This document shows, piece by piece, positions 54,170 through 64,000 of a DNA stretch of 64,000 bases. Under the pieces are notes generated by a model that saw only the letters and a list, made by a program, of their open reading frames with translations, was not told the origin of the DNA and did no database searches. The translations under genes were made by a program, and so were the position numbers. How positions within the stretch are numbered: the stretch's first letter is position 1; every line of letters begins with the position of its first letter. Source of the stretch: Macrotis lagotis (lineage: Eukaryota; Chordata; Mammalia; Peramelemorphia; Peramelidae); the NCBI RefSeq assembly GCF_037893015.1, contig NC_133660.1, forward strand, positions 282,039,067 to 282,103,066. The letters run 5' to 3'.

Positions 54170-55470
54170 ATTATCATGCAGCTTCCAATGGATCAAAGTT
54201 ACTTTTTTTTTAGGTTTCTCTTTCCTCTTGGGTTTGCATTTGAAAGTCCCTACTCCACTTTGGCCTTTTCATCAGATAGGATTGAAAGTTCTCTAGCGGT
54301 CCATTCCACCCCCACCCCTAAATAGAGGAATATATTTAGCTTTGAAGACAAAATTATTCCAAATTTCAAGTCTATATATCTTTTGCATTTGGGAATATCA
54401 TATTATGAAATATTGTCTCTTCTAAGAGAAGCTTCCAGATCTTGTGTTATTTTCACTGGTTCTGGCTGCTCATAGGAACTCTGATATGACATGGGAGCCC
54501 AATGATATTCTTGGTTCTTTTTCTTCAGAGTTCTTCCTGGATTTGGAGGCAGAAACACTTGAGTTCAGATACTGAGTAGCTGTGTGACTCTGGATAAGTC
54601 CCTTAGCCTCTCTCAGCCTCAGTTGCTTCACCTGCAAAATGGGAATAATATTAGTACCTAGCTCTCAAGGGCTGTGGTAAGGATTAAATGAGATGACATA
54701 GAAAGGGCTTTGCAAATTGCAGACTCCTCTACCAATAACTGCTGTTATTTTTCTTAATAGGCTTGGACAGTTTTCATTTGTGGCTTCTGGAAATTTTACA
54801 TGCAGACTGTCCATGGCTTTCTGAATGATCTTTTGTTGGGTTTGTTGGTGTTAGTTGTTTCTGGTGTCCTTGTTCTCTATGGGACTGCCGAGCTCCTCAG
54901 GGAGCCGTTAGTCAACCCTTTGCTTCCTTGGCTGCTTCTGCCCCTTCCCTTTCAAGATATTCAAGGAATCCTTGGGAAAGATCCATTTTTTCCCCCTCTT
55001 ATGCTTCTATTTGTAGTTGGGAAGAAGTTTGTCTCTTCTTTTGTGCTGGGTTTGGGGTTTTCCCACACTCCCTTTTTTTGGTTAGCACCAGATTTCCTGA
55101 CCCTGGGCCTTTGATCTGCTCATCTCTCTAGCTTTAGATCTTAAACAGGGGCTTTGTTCTGCTCCCGCCCCCCCCCCCCCACTGTGTCCCCAGGATGACA
55201 GCCAGAGTTAGGCTCCCTGGGTCTGAAGGACCTGGTGAAGTAGGGACCTCCTGTCCCCACTAGCCTAGACTCAGCACTTTACTCTTGGTGGGCTTCTCTG
55301 CCCTCCACCCCACCTTTGTCCCAGACGAGGCTGGAGGTCTTCCTTCCAATACCCTTTGGCTTTTCTGCCTGGTTTTCTCTGTTGTTCTAAAGTCCACGAT
55401 CCACAGCAGATCTGGAGAATTTGAGGTTTTGTTGGACTCTAGGCAGGCTGCTCTCTTGGCCAGAAGTGAT
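54170..55470 (-). mobile_element. Old L1/HAL1 ORF1-to-5'UTR remnant
   Basis: 54,170-54,530 follows 9,840-10,090 ('gcatttgggaatatcatattatg', 'cttccagatcttgtgttattttc', 'gacatgggagcccaatgatattc'). 54,756-55,470 continues through coiled-coil and 5'UTR-like sequence, with a C13 run at 55,168-55,180. No frame survives. A 104-codon hydrophobic frame at 54,800-55,114 is a by-product. Confidence 0.5.
54538..54755 (+). mobile_element. MIR/THER1-like SINE, near full length
   Basis: 'gtagctgtgtgactctggataag', 'cacctgcaaaatgggaataat' and 'aaggattaaatgagatgac', through 'ggctttgcaaattgc'. Confidence 0.85.
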
Positions 55471-55509
55471 CAATTAAGTATTGAATTTCCTTGTCCATCC
55501 CTGGGTTGT

Positions 55510-56345
55510 GTTTTCAGGAAGACAGAGTTAAAGTCTGCCACTGATTGACTGTGTGACCCTGAATGAGTCACTTAAACTTCTCTGAGCCTCATATTCCTTA
55601 TTTGTAAAATAAGTGAGCAGGACCAAGGCCTTTGCCAGCAAGGTTATCTTTTGATTAAGATTCCGGTTGAGCACAGTGGCTTTCCAGGCCCTGGGCATCC
55701 CAAGTCCCCACATCTGTACCCTAGCCTAGGCCTTTTGCCTTGGTCACTGGTTTTGACCTTCTTGGAAGACAGAAACTGCCATCCCTTCTGAAGCTTCTAT
55801 GGAAAAGGGGGAATCCTGTTTCTCTTTGAAATCTTTTTATAAGAATGATTCCCAGGGTTGGAGGGAGCATCCAGGATACCTGAGTTCACATCCTGTCTCA
55901 GCCACCACCTAGCTGGGTGGTCCTCCCTTCAAGTGAACAGCTCTGCCCTCTCAGGTGTGTGGTGAGGATCCAAGGACGGCAATGCCTGTGAGCGCTATGT
56001 AAATGCTCACTTGGTTATTAGTTTTTATTTAATTGCACTTTGAGGGTGACTAATCACTTCCCTCATGACACTGGGAGGTAGGCAGCTTGACTGTAGTTAT
56101 CCCCACTGTATAATTGGGTAAACTGAGGCACATACAGTTAAGTGAGCTGTCCATTAGCCCTAGCATCAACTCTGAGATTCAAACCTTAGACTTCTGTTCA
56201 CTGTTTGGCCAATGTGTTCTGGGCTGATCCTTGATCTGCATGGTCTTCTTTTATATTTTGCTAGATTGTGAGCCTCTTGAGGGCAGGGGCTCTTTTAATT
56301 ATCTCTGTATCTGGCACCTTGAATTGAATACAAACTTGTTTAAAT
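55510..56345. mobile_element. Cluster of three MIR elements and an L2/MIR-type end
   Basis: Plus-strand MIR at 55,510-55,650 ('tgtgaccctgaatgagtcac') and 55,860-56,030 ('gctatgtaaatgctcac'). Minus-strand MIR at 56,035-56,215 ('gggtaaactgaggcacatac'). A 'gagcctcttgagggcagggg' end lies at about 56,270. The 55,651-55,859 spacer is unique. Confidence 0.65.
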
Positions 56346-57150
56346 AGATAAATTGCTCCCCATACTGGGCTGCCTAGAAGGCAGCCAAGATGTTCTAGCA
56401 ATCATATTATTGATCCGTGGCCTGCTGGGACCCCCATTCTTTCCTGCACAAGGGCCAAATTCACCTTGTTTTGGGGCTAGAGCCTTAGTTGGGACCCTAG
56501 TGCCCAAATGGAGCCTTTCAGCTTGTTCTAGCCTCCTCTAAGAGATCAGAGAGCTGTGGCCATCCAGGCAGGCCTGCTTTCATTGAAATATGATCCTCAG
56601 CCCTAGGAATCTCCAAGCTTTCTCGGTCACCCACCCAAGTCCTCCGCCTTCAGCTAAGCAGACATTAATCCCCTGGCCTTCCCAGGGCCCAGCATCAAGG
56701 ACTATAACCTCTTTGGGGGCACGGAGTTGGAACAGGCCCTAAACCGACTTTGGTTAACGCTGAGAAAGAAATGCATGTGACAGAGGAAATGTGTCTCAGT
56801 TCTTTTGTCCTTGGCTTGGCCACTACTGGACCACGTCTACTAGTACATTGTTTCTTCTAGATTGGGACACAGATAGTATAACAATGACAATTTATGGAGG
56901 AATGAAGGAAAATCTTGCCTTCTGGTGCTTGTGAAGAAAGAAAACCACCCCCTGGAAGATGAGTTTGCTTTGAGAGCCTCAGAAGTTTTCTTCTCACTCC
57001 TTCCCCCAGCCTTCCTGGATATCTGACCAAAAAGAGCTATTCCCGAAGCTCCCCAGATAACAGACACTGCCTAGATAATAGCTCCTCTTACAGAGGCTTC
57101 ACAGCTTGCCGCTGGCCTTTAATCCCTACCAAAGATACCTCCAGGGAGAT
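56346..57150. other. Unique, presumed intronic
   Basis: No repeat or exon recognised. Confidence 0.4.
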
Positions 57151-57154
57151 AGTA

Positions 57155-57260
57155 CAAATATTCTTTCCTCTTTCCAAAGGAGGAAACAGGCTTGACCAGT
57201 TGAAGTCCCTGGCCCTAGTCACACACCTGAGATTCAAATCTGCAAGGCCAAGAGGTTTTC
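57155..57260 (-). mobile_element. MIR fragment
   Basis: 'ccaaaggaggaaacaggc', 'cctggccctagtcacacacc' and 'gagattcaaatctgc'. Confidence 0.5.
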
Positions 57261-58190
57261 ATCATTTTCTGGCTGCTCCTTTTTGGTGGTGAAGCCTGTC
57301 AGAGCTGGGCCACTGCTAGGAAGGACCCAGAGTCCTTCTGGGCTCTGGTAGGACCTCAGGGAACATTTCTCTTGAGCCTGAAATAGACTTTAGGAAGGGA
57401 CTAAAATCCAGGAGAAAGGGCAAGCTTGAAAGAATGGAGAGAAGGGTCCCGAAGTCTGGCATCTCCATTAGGAGCATCTTGTAGAGATAAATCTGGGGCC
57501 AAGTATCAAGGCTCTTGACTCAGACTTGTCTGGTGTTGACTTCTCTGCCCTCTCCTCATGTGTAAAGTGAGCCTGGTCATTCAAACTCACATTCACAGCT
57601 CACTTTCCATGGAACAGACTTCTTCTATTGGAAAAAGGCCACAGCAGTGTTTGGGGTCAAGGGGCTCTACCCAGGACTTCATTGGTCTGGAGAAACACTA
57701 CTCACCATCCACCAGTTACCTTCTCTGCAACTTAGTGTCTGAAAGAATTGTCCAGAGCACAGAGAGATTAAGTAATTTGCCCAGGGTCATACAGCCAGGA
57801 AAGTTCCCAAGGCTGCCTCTCAGAAAGACAAAACCAACACATAGCAATAAGTATTGATAAAACTCAAAAGAAAAAGAAAAACTACCCAAACCAGGCATAT
57901 ATGGGTCATGAGGTCAGTCTCATGCCATGAAGGAAGAACATCCCAGGACCATTAGATCACAGTGCAGAAGGAGCATTCAGCAGGAAGGATCCATATTTTG
58001 GAAGGGAAGATCCCACTAATCCATATTTATGCAGGTTGGGAGAGTGCAGCCTTTAGATAAAGAAGTGAGAATGGGCTTTCCCAGATCAAACCACAGATCT
58101 ATGACTGGTGTCTGCTGATTGACCAGGGTGCAAAGACCCAGAAAATCCTTAGGAAAATATTTGGATTGTGTATATTTTTTAAAAGGGAGT
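57261..58190. other. Unique with MIR scrap at 57,745-57,815
   Basis: 'gattaagtaatttgcccagggtcatac' region is antisense MIR. The rest is unremarkable. Confidence 0.4.
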
Positions 58191-58195
58191 ATGAA

Positions 58196-58340
58196 GAGGC
58201 AGCTAGTACCACAGTACATAGAACCACCAGCCCTGGAGTCAGAAATTCAAATTTGGCCTCAGATGCTTAATTTTTACTTAGTTGTATGACCTTGGGCAAG
58301 TCACTTAATTCCATTGCCTTGCAAAAAAAAGTGTGTGTGT
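58196..58340 (+). mobile_element. A-type CORE-SINE, diverged, with GT-rich tail
   Basis: 'gaggcagctagtaccacag' head and 'ccattgccttgcaaaaaaaa' tail, followed by (GT)8 and G9 to 58,350. Confidence 0.85.
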
Positions 58341-58599
58341 GTGGGGGGGGGAATATGAATAAAGGCAAGACCAGTATAAGCCAGATCATTGCAATGAGAA
58401 ATTGTGCATGGATTGGTAAGAGTTGTTCCCATTCCCAGGTGGGCTGCTTTGAAGGTGCAAGTGAAAATGAAAGTAGGCCTAGAGCTGACATTTACCATCA
58501 TGGGCCCAGATGAAGACATGGGTGTGTTAAACCCCAGGTCAGATGAGAAAAGATGGCTAGACAAGTAGATTGTGTGGCATCACAGAGCCCTCTGAGCCT

Positions 58600-58790
58600 A
58601 CATTTACAGTTGAAGACAACTTTGAGGCCCCTCATTCTACATCTCAGGAAATTCTGTTATTGTGAATTTATAATTTGTGAGGTTGTGATTGTCTAAGGTC
58701 ATACTGGTAGTGTGGGACAGAGCCAGAATTTGAATCCATATCCTCAGATTCTGGATTCCTTCCTGCCATGCCCATGCCACTTCTATGTGT
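58600..58790 (-). mobile_element. MIR fragment
   Basis: 'gattgtctaaggtcatactgg', 'gccagaatttgaatccatatcc'. Confidence 0.55.
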
Positions 58791-58799
58791 GTATAAAAA

Positions 58800-59375
58800 T
58801 ATAATTGTATAAGAAAATGAATCCATCACTTGTTCATTTCAGCAGGACAGATTATCAAAGACAATTCTAAAAGACTTAAAATGGAAAATAGCATCCATTT
58901 CCAGAGAAGGGTTTGTGGAGATTAAATGAAAACTGGAACTTACTTATCTTCAGTTCTTCAAAGCTGTCTTATATATATTTTTTCCCTATTGTTTTTCTTT
59001 GTTTTGATTTGATCCTTCTCTCACAGCATAACTAACATGCATCTTTGTTTAGCGTGATTATACATGCATGTATGTATGTTGGATTGCTTTCTATTGGGAG
59101 AGGGGGGAGCGAAGGAGAAAAGTGTAAAATGTAAAATGTAAAACTCAAAACCTTGTTGAAAACTATTGTTCTAGGGGCAGCTAGGTGGCACAGTGAATAA
59201 AGCACTGGCCCTGGAGTCAGGAGTACCTGGGTTCAAATCCAGTCTCAGACACTTAATAATTACTTAGCTGTGTGGCCTTGGGCAAGCCACTTAACCCCAT
59301 TTGCCTTGCAAAAACCTAAAAACAAAAAAAACCCTATTGTTCCATTCAATTGGAAAAATAAAGAAAATATTTCAT
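58800..59375 (+). mobile_element. L1 3' end with young SINE inside
   Basis: 'gcaggacagattatcaaagac', 'gaaaatagcatccatttccag', 'gtatgtatgttggattgc' and 'cttgttgaaaactattg'. It resumes after the SINE with 'ccattcaattggaaaaataaag'. Confidence 0.8.
59173..59333 (+). mobile_element. A-type CORE-SINE with 9-bp TSD
   Basis: 'ctattgttc' occurs at 59,163-59,171 and 59,334-59,342. Full length, with tail 'cttgcaaaaacctaaaaac'. Confidence 0.95.
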
Positions 59376-60025
59376 AAAGATAAAAAGAAACAAAGTAAGT
59401 GAATCCATCTCAGAAGATAGAGATGCAGCCTTCTCTCAGCTCCCATGTTGTTTTTCAAAGGCAGGAAAGTTGTTAGTTTAGTTGTTAAGTTAGACACTTC
59501 TTTGGCACAGGGCAGTTTGGGGAGGATAGACACTGAAATAGGAAATACTTTGCTCTCCTTTTATGATATGGCTGTGATGGAAGGGATGGTTGGTGCCATC
59601 CTTGACCAGAATGGAGCATAAAGGAGAGGAGATCAATGGAATGGGGTAAGACAGAGGTTGCGTGGTATGCAGGCCTAGCCCTTACTGTCTGGGCTGAAAG
59701 GGCCTGACTTTTAGGAAGGTGGTACAAGAAAATATTGGCCCATTTTTAGATGGAAGGAAACTACGGCTCAGAAGGGAAGTATCTTGACCCTAGAGGAGAA
59801 AGAGGGGTTCAGATTCCATCAGGTTTGAGGTTGGCACCAGGCCCAATTCTGCTTCCACAACAATTGAGAAACACACCTCAAAAACATCATGAAGTTTTTT
59901 ATCAAGCTATGACGCTTTTGGACCAGAGGCGTGCTTTGAGTAGTGAGATTTATCTTCTACAGCGATAAGGTCCAACCTTTCACACTTCTAAGAGGAAAAG
60001 GACACAGCTATTCTATAAATGTTTA
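59376..60025. other. Unique, MIR scrap at 59,735-59,815
   Basis: 'ttagatggaaggaaactacggctc' is antisense MIR-like. No exon. Confidence 0.4.
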
Positions 60026-60026
60026 T

Positions 60027-60175
60027 TTTTGTGTCTAATATGTACCTTGTAGAGGAAGGCAAACAAGAATTTGAAATTGAGATTAGCCCTCTTAATTGCT
60101 TTGCTTAGCTTAATGCTGAAATTAGTTTATAATCCACAAAACCATTTCAAGGAGAGTGTCGATAAATGCTGGTGA
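60027..60175 (+). repeat. Diverged direct repeat, copy 1
   Basis: It shares with 61,176-61,310, in order, 'ttatttttgtg', 'gaaggcaaac', 'aatttga', 'ttaatgctgaaattagttta' and 'aaggag'. I judge roughly three quarters of bases identical by eye. Family unknown. Confidence 0.6.
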
Positions 60176-60344
60176 CTAACCATCCCCAAAGGAGATAAGC
60201 CATGTCCCTGTGATAGGAGAGACTTTACAACAACTCACCTCTGCCATTCCCTCAAAGGGAACTTAAGGGTAACCAGTTGGGAAATGTTCTGTTTGAAATA
60301 GGAGCAGAGGAAAAGGTCATGGGTTAATGGAACTGTAAAGGACC

Positions 60345-60440
60345 TTTCAAATCTAGTCTGGTTCCCTCATTTGAGTCCCAGAGGATTGATTTTGCTCAAG
60401 GTCACACTGGCAGTAAGTTGCAGGGTCATTTTTGAAATCC
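60345..60440 (-). mobile_element. MIR fragment
   Basis: 'gctcaaggtcacactggcagtaag' is antisense MIR core. Confidence 0.5.
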
Positions 60441-60529
60441 TATGATTATACAGTAGATCTGTCTTTCTTTCTTAACTTTACTGGAAAAGTTGAGATTCCA
60501 GCTTGAGGTTCTATTTATCTTTCCCCGGC

Positions 60530-60546
60530 GGGGGGGGGGGGGGGGG
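60530..60546. repeat. Poly-G homopolymer, 17 nt
   Basis: Uninterrupted G run followed by ACGACGAC. Confidence 0.95.
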
Positions 60547-60639
60547 ACGACGACAAAAAAACAGTGAGCCAGGTGGATTGCAATTGCAATATAAATCAGG
60601 AGGTGAATGTGGAGTCAGAGTTCCAGGTCATGTGTTTTG

Positions 60640-61060
60640 TTTTGGACAGGGGATGGATGTTGGGAATGTCTGTTAGGGGGTCCAGTTGGATGCATGCAGG
60701 AAGCAAAGATGCACAGTGGGGAGATCAGAGTAGAGGACCAGGTCTGGACCTGCTGACATGGGAACCATCTATATAGAGATGATTATTAAATCCATGGGAG
60801 CTGATGAGGTCACCAGGGGAGAAGTGAGAGAGAAGTGGGCCCATGATCTGAATGCAGAACCAACAAAGAGATTGAGAAGTGTTCTGTCACACAGGGAGGA
60901 GAAGAACCAAGAGAGGATGGTCCAAAAGACAGCCCCAGAGAGATTCACACTATGCTCCTGGAGAGTGCTCAGCAGAGTTGGATGTAGCCAGGCGGTCATA
61001 AAGAAACAATGATCAGATTTGGCATTGAGAGAGTTTTGGAACTTTGGAAACAACAGTTTC
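60640..61060 (-). mobile_element. L2 LINE fragment, antisense
   Basis: 'gggaaccatctatatagagatg' and 'aatccatgggagctgatgagg' (60,760-60,812), 'aacaaagagattgagaagtg' (60,863) and 'ggagaagaaccaagagagg' (60,898) match the same L2 segment as 52,200-52,450. Confidence 0.65.
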
Positions 61061-61175
61061 AATCAGATGATGCCAGGAACCAAATTCTAAGGAAGCAAGG
61101 AGTAGGAGGAGAGGAAGGAGAGAAAACCACTAGAGTTTGTTTTATGGAGGAGTTTAGGAAAGAGGATGTTAGGGG

Positions 61176-61310
61176 AGGTTATTTTTGTGCCTACTATGTA
61201 CTTTATACATGAAGGCAAACACAAATTTGAAGTTGAGGTTTGCCTTAGTTATTCCCCTGTTTAATGCTGAAATTAGTTTACAGTTCTGAAAATAATTTTA
61301 AGGAGCGGAG
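61176..61310 (+). repeat. Diverged direct repeat, copy 2
   Basis: Partner of 60,027-60,175, about 1.15 kb away, same orientation. The L2 fragment lies between the two copies. Confidence 0.6.
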
Positions 61311-61569
61311 TTTGATTTTTTTTTTTTTGGTTTGTTTATTTTTATAGAAGGAGAAGGCTTGAGCATCTTTATAGGCAGTAGAAAAGGACCCAGTAGATGA
61401 GTTGAGATTGGATATTCAATGTTGTGGGGGAGAGGGAGAGAATTCATGGGGGAAGGGAAGGGAATAATCATTTATAGAGTATCTGACCAAGGTTTTGATA
61501 GTCTGAGTTGTGAGGGCTTAAGGAAAATTATGTCAAAATGTAATTGCTTGGAGAAGTTCATCAGTATTG

Positions 61570-62640
61570 TACACCAATGTTTGCCTAGGTTCTGGACTAT
61601 GGGTGATGCTCTCCAACTTTCCCAGTCACCAGTGGTGTGAAGCAAGGCTGTGTGCTTGCTCCCAGCCTTTTGTCCTATGCTTTTAATAAGGATGAATGTG
61701 GCATTGGAGTCAGTTACTACACTGATGATAAATTAATTAAATTAATTTAACTTGGAAAAGCTACAAGCCAAGACCAAAGCAAAGGGGATGGTACACTCAA
61801 TGCAGCCTCTGAAGTTGAGATGCCACAAAGTATATAGATCAAATCTCCACCACTAGTACTAATTTTGGCCTAACAACTCTAACACCAAGAAAACCCAGGG
61901 ATTCTACCAGCCAGCACCGCACCATCCACACATGAAACCTTCACTTGGGGCAAATGGAGAAGTTTTAGATACCATGGATAAGTTCGTTTCCCTTGGCAGT
62001 ATCCTTTTCAAGGAGAGCTTTGGGAAGTTCCACAAGAAAGTGTGGGAGAGACAAGGTATGAGACTGACTACAAAACTGAGGAACTACACTTGTGCTGACC
62101 TCATTGTAGGATACCTGTGAAACCTGAACAGTCTACCAGTACTGTGCCAGGAAACTGAGTCGCTTCCATTTAAATTCTTAGGAAGATTCTGAAGATCACC
62201 TGGCAGAAGAAGACACCAGACACTGAGGGTCTTTCTAGATTTAAACTGCCAGGCATTCAAACTCATCTACAGAGAGTATACCTGTGATGGGCTGATCCTC
62301 TTGTTCAAATGTCAACCGTATGCTTGCCTAAAACTATTCTATGGAGAACTCTCCAACAGCAAATGCTCACAGCGGGATCAGAAGAAGCAGCAAAAGGACA
62401 TTCTCAAGGTTTCTCTGAAGAACTTTGGAACTGATTGGGAGACACTGGCACAAGACCACCCAGCATGGTGTGCCTTCATCAAAGAAAACACTGCTCTGAG
62501 AATGAAACAGAATTGCAGTCCCTCAAAAGAAATGTAGGTGTGCAAATTTAGTCATCTCCACCCCAAATGTTCATGCGGACTATTTGTGCCAATAGGTGGT
62601 AGACTCTTCCAAACTTGTATTAGTCTGATCACCTCTAGTC
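61570..62640 (+). pseudogene. Decayed non-L1 retrotransposon reverse transcriptase, C-terminal part
   Basis: Translating piecewise gives 'SGVKQGCVLAPS' at 61,631-61,666, a signature of RT fingers/palm in non-LTR elements, followed by 'GIGVSYY'. Next come 'DKFVSLGSILF' (about 61,974-62,006) and 'VWERQGMRLTTKLRNYTCA' (about 62,040-62,096), then 'RKILKITWQKKTPDTE' (with frameshifts, about 62,180) and 'YGELSNSKCSQRDQKKQQKDILKVSLKNF' region (62,341-62,427). It ends in a Cys-rich tail. The order matches the conserved C-terminal half of an RTE-like family ORF. The catalytic YxDD stretch is deleted (the 'YTDD' near 61,723 aligns outside it). Many stops, non-functional. Confidence 0.65.
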
Positions 62641-62699
62641 AGATGTAGTGATGTCGTTTCGGTCCTCCTCAAGATTGAAGAGATCAACCAACCATTTTC

Positions 62700-62925
62700 C
62701 CAACATTAGCTCAGTTAAGCGTTTTGCTATTATTCATTTGCTCTTCTTAATGTTACAAGGTAGAGCCTGTTATTATCTTCATTTTATTGTTGAGAAAAGC
62801 GAGGCAAATAGATTAAGTGACTTGACCAGGGACATGTGGCTAGTCGGTATCTGAGGCCAGATTTGAACACAGGTTTTCCTGACTCCAGGCCCACCAGTCT
62901 ATGCATTACAACTCCCAAGTTGCCT
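62700..62925 (-). mobile_element. MIR/THER1-like SINE, near full length
   Basis: 'gtagagcctgttattatcttc', 'gattaagtgacttgaccaggg' and 'gccagatttgaacacagg', ending 'caagttgcctc'. Confidence 0.85.
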
Positions 62926-64000
62926 CTAAATTAATTAAATAATTGAATGGACAGTCTGTTAGAGAAGACAAAAAAGGATATGGTCAAAGGTTCCTATAGA
63001 GTGTCTAGCCAAGGCAAGAAAAAAAAATTTCATTATTAAAAATTGGCATGAAGGAGGAGAAAGCAGGAGAGAAGATGCCAGAGGATTTTGAGGCTAAATG
63101 AAGGATAGATCTCACTGAAAATCTTGATTTTCTAAATAAGGTCTGTGAGGAGATCCTAACTTTGATTAGGGTAATTGATTAAGGAAATGTGGGAAGTTTG
63201 AAAAGAGAGAAGAGAGGGAGAAGGCAAAGTATGACTTGGCTGCCAGGGGGCTCACCTGAAGTGAGATAACAGAAAGGGGTAGTGGATCCAGGCACCTGGG
63301 TTGCTTACAGTCAGATAGAGGAAGGTCAGTTTTGATCATTGAAGTGGAATGTTTTTGGGTGATAGAAGTGGCTGAGAGAGAGTGAAAGTGTGAGTTGTGG
63401 GGTTGGAAAGGAAGGAGCTGGCTGGTTAGGGTGTTGGAGGGCACATCAACCTGCCTTTAAAGTCATCAAGGTATGAGGGCAAGAGTTGGGGAGAAGAGGA
63501 AGAAACTAGATGTTGACCTCCTTGTGGAAAGAGAAAGAGTGACCAGCCTCCTTGGGGGCCAATGGACAAGTTACCAGGATCGTGTGATATATTTTCTTGA
63601 TGTGAACTTCAAAAAAGAGACTGCTGAGTAATGTCAGCCAAGGGAGACTCTGGGAGGGGCAGCGGACCCCATAATGAGACATGCATTTGAGAAAAGATGC
63701 AGCCAGACCTGCACTGTCACCTGGGAGAAGCAAGTCTCTTCAGTACCTGAAGGTGAAGGGACCACAAGAGGAAGAGGGCCAAGGTGAATGGAAGTTTGTT
63801 AGATGAGGAATAGGAATCCCAGCAGGCAAAATGGAAAGAGTCTAAGTGGAACATGAGAGTAGATTGGGAAGATGAGGGCCAGAGAATGGGTAGTCAGGCT
63901 GGGGTAGGAGGGGGAGGAAGATTTACTAAAATGCCACTAGTGCTGGGCAAGTACCAGGTGGCAGGAGTTTGCTAGCCTTGGGTGGCACTGGGGAGGCACT
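62926..64000. other. Purine-rich, unassigned; possibly very old L2
   Basis: G/A-rich on the plus strand throughout. Composition and words such as 'gcaggagagaagatgccag' recall antisense L2 and the tract at 15,890-16,220. No gene to the window end. Confidence 0.35.

Noticed and set aside
54800..55114. 104-codon Leu-rich frame resembling a membrane protein
   Set aside because: The DNA is an old antisense L1/HAL1 ORF1/5'UTR remnant; hydrophobicity follows from T-rich sequence.
61700..61730. 'YTDD' as the catalytic motif of the reverse transcriptase
   Set aside because: It aligns upstream of where the catalytic YxDD should lie, next to 'GIGVSYY'. The true motif region appears deleted.

Overview
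This is a 64-kb piece of a mammalian nuclear genome, almost certainly a marsupial. It is dominated by tRNA-derived CORE-SINEs of marsupial type. Their 5' heads resemble 'ggcggctaggtggc', they carry a B-box-like 'gttcaaatcc', and they have tails such as 'gccttgcaaaaacctaaa'. Older MIR/THER1-like SINEs, L2 fragments, LINE-1/HAL1-type elements and degenerate LTR-like insertions are also present. The youngest SINE subfamily looks to me like those of Australian marsupials, but I cannot fix the species without a database search. I see no protein-coding exon that I can support. The open frames in the window are short, start at non-ATG codons, or lie inside repeats or GC-rich sequence.

Layout. 1-5,260: unique sequence with scattered SINEs and L1 tails. 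5,265-14,350: an old minus-strand L1 that has been invaded repeatedly. It holds SINEs, one LTR-like insertion (7,272-7,606) and a nested pair of HAL1/L1-type elements (8,314-12,960, the inner one 8,426-11,524), all datable from target-site duplications. It also holds an 829-bp composite insertion (13,122-13,950) that contains L1 5'UTR modules in permuted order. 14,351-18,040: mostly unique, GC-moderate, with a 26-nt poly-C tract. 18,045-26,000: L2, L1 and SINE mosaics. 26,000-35,620: a mixture of SINEs, MIR, L1 3' ends (one L1 inserted head-on into another) and an unassigned stretch at 31,171-32,715.

35,690-36,850: the only gene-regulatory landmark, a strong CpG island. It has several CCAAT boxes, GC boxes, three CACGTG E-boxes, a (GGC)8 run and a good plus-strand splice donor at 36,477. 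I read this as a TATA-less housekeeping-type promoter with a non-coding first exon. Everything from 36,477 to the right end would then be intron 1 of an unidentified gene. A second donor-like site on the minus strand (35,706) leaves open a divergent transcript. A CORE-SINE fragment grades into the upstream edge of the island.

36,850-64,000: unique sequence, probably intronic, alternating with SINEs, MIR, L2 (38.6, 51.6-52.5 and 60.6 kb), L1 remnants, microsatellites, a ~135-bp diverged direct repeat (60.03 and 61.18 kb), and a decayed non-L1 reverse-transcriptase ORF (61.6-62.6 kb). Because most of the content is mobile DNA, the story here is insertion stratigraphy plus one promoter. I found no new multi-gene biological system.
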